From assembly GCA_041569895.1 (NCBI GenBank), contig JBFFXF010000295.1:1-8782 (forward strand): 8,782 nt of DNA. The letters run 5' to 3'. Shown here one piece after another: positions 4,917 to 8,782 of this stretch. A program made the translations under genes and the position numbers. Under the pieces are notes generated by a model. That model was not told where the DNA came from. It saw only the letters and a program-made list of their open reading frames with translations, and did no database searches. This DNA is from JBFFXF01 sp041569895. Its GTDB lineage: Bacteria > Planctomycetota > UBA8108 > JACQVS01. How positions within the stretch are numbered: position 1 is the first letter of the stretch; each line of letters begins with the position of its first letter.

Positions 4917-5459
4917 ATGGACGCGCGCACCGACGAGGAGCTCGTCGACGCGCTGAACGCCGGCGATGAGTCCGCGTTCGAGGCGCTCTACCTCCGCTAC
5001 CGCGACTGGGTGGTCCGCATGGCGTATCGTTTCACCGGAAACGAGGACGACGCCCTCGACGCGCTCCAGGAGACGTTCTCGTACGTGCTCGGGAAGTTTC
5101 CGGGCTTCGAGCTGCGCGCGCGCATGACGACGTTCCTCTATCCCGCCGTTCGCAACGTCGCCATCCGCCTGCGCGACAAGCGCCGGCGCTTCGCCTCGAC
5201 GGAGGAGGCGCTGGCGGCGATCGCGGCGCCCGCCGTGGAGGCCGACCCGGCGCGGGAGGACCTCGCCGCGGTGGTCGCGGCCCTGCCAGAGGGGCAGCGC
5301 GAGGTGGTGCTGCTCCGCTTCGTCGACGGGCTCGAGCTCGGCGAGATCGCCGGCGCCCTGGGGATTCCGGTCGGCACGGTCAAGTCGAGGCTGCACAACG
5401 CCCTGCGCGCCCTGCGGGAGGACCGGCGAGCCCGGCGGTATTTTCTCGAGGACGCGTGA
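4917..5459 (+). CDS. ECF-type RNA polymerase sigma factor
   Basis: Extracytoplasmic-function sigma factor of 180 residues, a normal length. Region 2 runs from about residue 11 to 90: NAGDESAFEALYLRYRDWVV, then MAYRFTGNEDDALDALQETF (the core-binding and -10 recognition helices), then FPGFELRARMTTFLYPAVRNVAIRLRDKRRR. Region 4 covers about 119-170: LAAVVAALPEGQREVVLLRF, then DGLELGEIAGALGIPVGTVKSRLHNALRALR, with a clear helix-turn-helix for the -35 element. I chose ATG 4917 because it puts the TDEELVDALNAGDE start typical of the class at the N-terminus. In-frame ATGs at 4860 and 4887 are possible but add residues with no family match. It is followed by three genes on the same strand, and the next encodes a one-pass membrane protein in the position usually held by the anti-sigma factor. 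It probably controls this operon, but no repeated promoter motif is visible. Confidence 0.93.
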   Translation: MDARTDEELVDALNAGDESAFEALYLRYRDWVVRMAYRFTGNEDDALDALQETFSYVLGKFPGFELRARMTTFLYPAVRNVAIRLRDKRRRFASTEEALAAIAAPAVEADPAREDLAAVVAALPEGQREVVLLRFVDGLELGEIAGALGIPVGTVKSRLHNALRALREDRRARRYFLEDA

Positions 5460-5460
5460 A

Positions 5461-5505
5461 CCCCGGCCGCCGCCCGGGGGCTTCAGTGAATGGCGCGGCG
5501 CGCCA
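5461..5505 (+). promoter_or_regulatory. Two GC hairpins between sigma and dockerin genes
   Basis: CCCCGG (5461-5466) pairs with CCGGGG (5474-5479) over a 7-base loop, directly after the sigma stop codon. TGGCGC (5491-5496) pairs with GCGCCA (5500-5505) over a 3-base loop. Neither is followed by a T-run. They could attenuate transcription into, or protect mRNA of, the downstream genes, which are otherwise packed with ATGA overlaps. Chance is possible in DNA this GC-rich. Confidence 0.3.
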
Positions 5506-5531
5506 CCCCGCGCGCCCAACGGAACGCGAAC

Positions 5532-5993
5532 ATGAACGACGAACGAGACCCGACCAGCGGCGACGACTCACGGAGCGACGACGACGCGGAGCAGCTGCCG
5601 CCCGCGCTGCTCGGTGAGCTGCGGTCGCTCTACGACGTCACGCCGCGGGTGCCCGCGGCGATCGACGACGCGGTCGTCGCCGGGGCGCGCCTGCGGATGC
5701 GCCGCCATGCGCGGCGCTGGCGGTGGTTCCCGGTGGCCGCGGCGGTCGTGCTCGTCGCCGTCGTCCTCGCTCCCGCCCTGATCCCGCGCCGCGAGCTCTC
5801 CGGCGACCTGACGCGCGACGGACGCGTCGACATCGTCGATGCGCTCGCGCTGGCGCGACGAGTGGAGTCCGGCGAGCCGCTCGATCGGCGCTGGGACGTC
5901 AGCGGGGATGGCGCGGTCGATCGGAGAGACGTCGACGCCATCGCGGCGCGAGCGGTGTCGCTCGAGGCGCGGCGCCGGGAGGGGGGACGATGA
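5532..5993 (+). CDS. Single-pass membrane protein with dockerin-type repeats, putative anti-sigma role
   Basis: The protein has 153 residues. Residues 1-65 are a soluble part: very acidic at 1-20, helical at 22-60, then basic (RMRRHARRWR). One membrane segment follows at about 66-84. Outside are two calcium-loop repeats of the dockerin type I pattern, D92-x-T-x-D96-G-x-V-D100-x-x-D103 and D122-x-S-x-D126-G-x-V-D130-x-x-D133, 30 residues apart. The basic stretch before the membrane predicts N-terminus in, C-terminus out. Position 3 of each loop is Thr or Ser rather than the common Asn/Asp, which may weaken calcium binding. It lacks the HxxxCxxC zinc motif of many anti-sigma factors. I infer an anti-sigma or signal-transducing role only from its place after the ECF sigma gene. 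ATG 5532 has GGAA 7 bases upstream; an in-frame ATG at 5490 would add 14 Arg-rich residues. The stop overlaps the next start. Confidence 0.75.
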   Translation: MNDERDPTSGDDSRSDDDAEQLPPALLGELRSLYDVTPRVPAAIDDAVVAGARLRMRRHARRWRWFPVAAAVVLVAVVLAPALIPRRELSGDLTRDGRVDIVDALALARRVESGEPLDRRWDVSGDGAVDRRDVDAIAARAVSLEARRREGGR

Positions 5994-6499
5994 GCGCTCG
6001 CCGGCACACGCCTGCGCGAACGGCGCGGCGCGCCGTGCTGGCGATCGCCCTCGGCGGCCTCGCGCTCGCCAGCGTCGCTCTCCGGGACGGCTCCGGCCTC
6101 GCCCAGGAGCCCGCGCCGGTCGAGCGTGTCCGCTTCGAGGCGGTCGACGTCTTCGTCGACAGCGGCGAGCGTCCCCTGGCGGCGTACCAGTTCCGGCTGG
6201 TCGACCGCAGTGGCAGGGCGCGCATCGTCGGCGTCGAGGGCGGCGAGCACGCCGCCTTCCGCGACGCGCCGCGCCACGACCCGAGGGCGCTGATGGGCGG
6301 GACGATCATCGTCGCCGCTTTCGACACGGGCGAGGACCTTCCCGTCGGCCGGACGCGCGTCGCCCGGCTCCACTTCGAGGTGCGCGGCGAGCGCGCCGAT
6401 GGCCCCGACTACCACGTCGAGCTCGAGGCAGCCGCCGCGAGCGACGAGACGAAGATACCCGAGGCACGAATCGAGATCGAGGAGGGCGGACGGAGATGA
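5990..6499 (+). CDS. Secreted protein, cohesin-like domain suspected
   Basis: A 169-residue exported protein that I do not recognise by name. It has a basic N-terminus with RR at 13-14, a hydrophobic stretch (about 15-30) and a likely cleavage near residue 38 (GLA-QE). The mature part is beta-rich: VRFEAVDVFVDSGERPLAAYQFRLVDR... (47-73, an edge-strand pattern), VGVEGGEHAAFRDAP (80-94), GGTIIVAAFDTGEDLPVGRTRVARLHFEVRG (103-133), then YHVELEAAAASDE (141-153). The order of an opening strand with AYQF, an IIVAAFDT strand, a short loop and a (V/L)A.L.F.V.G strand resembles cohesin domains, which bind dockerins. This is pattern resemblance only, with no catalytic residues seen. It directly follows the dockerin-type gene with an ATGA overlap, has a very strong Shine-Dalgarno (GGGAGGGGGG) inside that gene's end, and runs into the VIT/vWA gene with another ATGA overlap. 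A different Ig-like sandwich fold is possible. Confidence 0.7.
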   Translation: MSARRHTPARTARRAVLAIALGGLALASVALRDGSGLAQEPAPVERVRFEAVDVFVDSGERPLAAYQFRLVDRSGRARIVGVEGGEHAAFRDAPRHDPRALMGGTIIVAAFDTGEDLPVGRTRVARLHFEVRGERADGPDYHVELEAAAASDETKIPEARIEIEEGGRR

Positions 6500-8658
6500 G
6501 CATACGGTGGTTTCCAGTCACTGCAGGTCTTCTTCTCGTCGCGTTCCTGACGGAGGGGTGCGGCAACGCTGCCGGGACGCAATCGAGAACAGCGCTCACG
6601 TTGATTCGGGAGCCGGCGGCGTCGGAATCAGTCAGATTCCTCGGCGCCAGTGACTTCGCACTGCGGGGAATGACGGTGGAGGAATCGCAGGCGCAGCGCA
6701 AGGCTCTCCTCGCTGCTCTCCGCCCCGACGAGGAGCTCTGGGTCATTGGACGCGACGGCGACGCGTTGCCGCCGCATCGCACGGCGCCGCAGGACGATCT
6801 CCCCGGGACCGGCGCGCTCGTCGGGCGGCTGGAGGGGGAGACGGTCAGCGTGCCGATCCCGCTGCGGCACACCGACGTGTCGGGGTCGGTGAGCGGCTTC
6901 GTCGCCTCGGTGCGCGTCACCCAGCGCTTCGTCAACCCGTTCGACGAGAAGATCGAGGCGATCTACGTCTTCCCCCTGCCGGTCGACGCCGCGGTCAGCG
7001 AGTTCGTGATGACCATCGGCGAGCGCCGCATCCGCGGCATCGTCCGCGAGCGGCGCGAGGCGGAGCAGATCTACCGGGATGCGCGCGCGCAGGGGCACGT
7101 CGCGTCGCTGATGACGCAGGAGCGCCCGAACATCTTCACGCAGTCGGTCGCGAACATCGAGCCGGGGAAGCTGATCGACATCGAGGTGACGTACTTCAAC
7201 ACGCTCCGTCACGCCGGCGGCGAGTACGAGCTCGTCTTCCCGATGGTCGTCGGACCGCGCTTCAACCCGTCGTGCACGACCGACGGCGTCGGCGCCGTGG
7301 CGCGCGGGCAGACCGGATCGTCGGGGCAGCAGACCGAGGTCTCCTACCTGCGGCCGGAGGAGCGCAGCGGACACGACATCTCGCTGGCCCTCGACATCGA
7401 CGCGGGCGTGTCGATCGAAACGCTCGACTGTCCGAGCCACGCCGTCGACGTCGAGCGCCCGTCGCCGGAGCGCGCCACCGTGCGCCTCGGCGCGCTCGAC
7501 CGCATCCCGAACCGCGACTTCGTGTTGCGCTGGCGCGTGGCCGGGAACCGCATCAAGGCCGGCATGATGGCGCATCGCGACGAGCGCGGCGGGTTCTTCT
7601 CGCTGATGCTCTTTCCGCCGGACGATCTGGCGCGGCTGCCCCGGCAGCCGATGGAGGTGGTCTTCGTGCTGGACTGCTCAGGCAGCATGAGCGGCGAACC
7701 CCTCGCGAAGGCCAGGCATGCGATCGAGCGGGCGCTCAAGCGGCTGCGCGAGGAGGACACCTTCCAGATCATCCGCTTCTCCGTCGCGGCATCGCAGCTC
7801 GGGCCGCAGCCGCTGATCGCGACGCCGGCGAACGTCGGGCGCGGGCTGGCGTACCTCGAGTCGCTCGAGAGCAACGGTGGGACGATGATGATCCGCGGCA
7901 TCCGCGCCGCCCTCGAGCTGCCGCCCGATCCGCTCCGCCAGCGCGTCGTCGCGTTCATGACCGACGGCTTCATCGGCAACGAGCTCGAGATCTTCGCCGA
8001 GGTGCAGGGGAAGATCGGCGACGCGCGCATCTTCTCGTTCGGCGTCGGCTCGTCCGTGAACCGCTATCTCCTCGACGGGCTGGCGCGCCTCGGGCGCGGC
8101 GCGGTCGCGTACGTCGGCCTCGACGAGTCGAGCGCCCGCGCCGTCGACCTCTTCTTCGAGCGCATCAGCCATCCGGCGCTGACCGACATCGAGCTCGAGT
8201 GGGAGGGCGCCACGGCGAGCGACGTCTATCCGCGCCGCGTTCCCGACCTCCTCGTCGGCCGGCCAGTGATTCTCACGGGGCGGCTCGACGGGCTCGAGGA
8301 CGGCCGGCCGATCCGCGTCCGCGTGCGCGGTCGCGCCGGCGACGGGGAGCGCGAGTTCACCGTCGACGCGGGCACCGCTGCCGATCGTCACCCCGCCATC
8401 CCCGTCGTCTGGGCCCGCCAGCGCATCGCGGTGCTGATGGACTCGCTGGCGCACCCGTCAACGCGGGAATCGCAGGACGGCATCGCCGAGGTGACGGCGT
8501 CGATCCGCCACGTCGCTCTCGAGCACGGACTGCTCTCGGCCTTCACGGCCTTCGTCGCCGTCGACTCGCTGACGAGAACCGCCGGCGACCACGGCGTGAC
8601 GGTCCAGGTGCCGGTCCCGGTGCCCCACGGAGTGAAGTACTCGACGACGGTGAAGTGA
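6496..8658 (+). CDS. VIT and vWA domain lipoprotein
   Basis: Surface or periplasmic protein of 720 residues. It has a hydrophobic N-terminus ending FLTEG-C22, a loose lipobox suggesting a lipoprotein anchor. A VIT domain follows (about 115-250: VSVPIPLRHTDVSG, VRVTQRFVNPFDEKIEAIYVFPLP, RERREAEQIYRDAR, ANIEPGKLIDIEVTY). The vWA domain (about 386-560) has a complete metal-site motif: D393-C-S395-G-S397, T463 in GGTMM, and D490 in FMTDGF. The C-terminal part (565-720) holds ARQRIAVLMDSLAH and LEHGLLSAFTAFVAVD, usual in VIT/vWA proteins related to inter-alpha-trypsin inhibitor heavy chains. Such proteins mediate metal-dependent protein binding; the bacterial ones are little studied. No sortase signal or PEP-CTERM tail is visible. 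ATG 6496 overlaps the previous stop (ATGA), with GGCGGACGGAG before it. It is the last gene of the sigma-led operon. Confidence 0.93.
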   Translation: MSIRWFPVTAGLLLVAFLTEGCGNAAGTQSRTALTLIREPAASESVRFLGASDFALRGMTVEESQAQRKALLAALRPDEELWVIGRDGDALPPHRTAPQDDLPGTGALVGRLEGETVSVPIPLRHTDVSGSVSGFVASVRVTQRFVNPFDEKIEAIYVFPLPVDAAVSEFVMTIGERRIRGIVRERREAEQIYRDARAQGHVASLMTQERPNIFTQSVANIEPGKLIDIEVTYFNTLRHAGGEYELVFPMVVGPRFNPSCTTDGVGAVARGQTGSSGQQTEVSYLRPEERSGHDISLALDIDAGVSIETLDCPSHAVDVERPSPERATVRLGALDRIPNRDFVLRWRVAGNRIKAGMMAHRDERGGFFSLMLFPPDDLARLPRQPMEVVFVLDCSGSMSGEPLAKARHAIERALKRLREEDTFQIIRFSVAASQLGPQPLIATPANVGRGLAYLESLESNGGTMMIRGIRAALELPPDPLRQRVVAFMTDGFIGNELEIFAEVQGKIGDARIFSFGVGSSVNRYLLDGLARLGRGAVAYVGLDESSARAVDLFFERISHPALTDIELEWEGATASDVYPRRVPDLLVGRPVILTGRLDGLEDGRPIRVRVRGRAGDGEREFTVDAGTAADRHPAIPVVWARQRIAVLMDSLAHPSTRESQDGIAEVTASIRHVALEHGLLSAFTAFVAVDSLTRTAGDHGVTVQVPVPVPHGVKYSTTVK

Positions 8659-8721
8659 GGGAGGCGGCTGAGATCGGGCAGGGAGGGTTGTCTTCGGAAG
8701 CTTGCTGTCAGACGATTCGTG

Positions 8722-8753
8722 AGGAAGGCAGGAAACTCAGGAAGGCAGGAAAC
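8722..8753. repeat. 15-base direct repeat, two copies
   Basis: AGGAAGGCAGGAAAC at 8722-8736 recurs exactly at 8739-8753, a 17-base period, in the 124-base non-coding tail after the VIT/vWA gene. It is purine-rich on the plus strand and may be part of a dispersed intergenic repeat. No terminator hairpin or convincing new gene start is seen in 8659-8782. Confidence 0.75.
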
Positions 8754-8782
8754 GGATGAATGAATGGGGTCGAGCTTGGTGA

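Noticed and set aside
3206..4930. Upstream extension of the DUF4202 frame
   Set aside because: The frame stays open through all of rhaB only because of GC bias. The family N-terminus and the GTGA overlap fix the start at 3205.
7272..8759. Arg-rich plus-strand frame inside the VIT/vWA gene
   Set aside because: It is an alternative-frame shadow of high Arg content with no motifs. The VIT/vWA frame has complete domains.
8756..8782. Start of another gene at one of the ATGs in the last bases
   Set aside because: Three ATGs lie within ten bases without a Shine-Dalgarno. One frame stops after eight codons, and the rest cannot be judged at the window edge.

Overview
This is a GC-rich window (well over 60% GC by eye, third codon positions strongly G/C) from a Gram-negative-type (diderm) bacterium. 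The diderm reading comes from a TonB-family protein and a likely lipoprotein. Dockerin-like repeats, a VIT/vWA protein, an ECF sigma factor and simple-sequence repeats between genes would fit Planctomycetota, Acidobacteriota, Myxococcota or a related environmental lineage. I cannot fix the phylum from this sequence.

Layout. (1) 1-951, minus: citrate synthase, cut by the window edge and missing its C-terminal quarter, with a candidate promoter near 1063-1091. (2) 1211-2002, minus: a TonB-family protein whose periplasmic linker is a Pro-Glu tract, then a Ser tract, then a long Ser-Asp/Thr-Asp tract encoded by a hexanucleotide-like DNA repeat. (3) 2089-2325, plus, divergent from tonB: a 78-residue glutaredoxin-like gene with an in-frame TGA exactly at the first redox position (U-G-A-C). 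A good hairpin starts a few bases downstream, so I read it as a selenoprotein with a bacterial SECIS. A standard gene caller stops at the TGA and misses it. (4) 2326-2608: non-coding, filled with three kinds of short repeat. (5) 4749 down to 2609, minus: rhamnulokinase (rhaB) followed, with a 4-base stop/start overlap, by a DUF4202 protein. A run of G-tracts lies just upstream of rhaB. (6) 4917-8658, plus: a compact operon of an ECF sigma factor, a one-pass membrane protein with two dockerin-type calcium loops, a secreted protein that looks cohesin-like, and a VIT + vWA lipoprotein. The last three are joined by ATGA overlaps. (7) 8659-8782: non-coding tail with a direct repeat.

How the genes may work together. 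Citrate synthase is core metabolism, and rhaB points to rhamnose use. The two most interesting items are the selenocysteine glutaredoxin and the four-gene sigma/dockerin/cohesin-like/VIT-vWA operon. I infer that this operon is a cell-surface signalling or adhesion module. In it the dockerin protein sits where an anti-sigma factor would normally be, and the cohesin-like protein could be its partner. That idea rests on gene order and motifs only.
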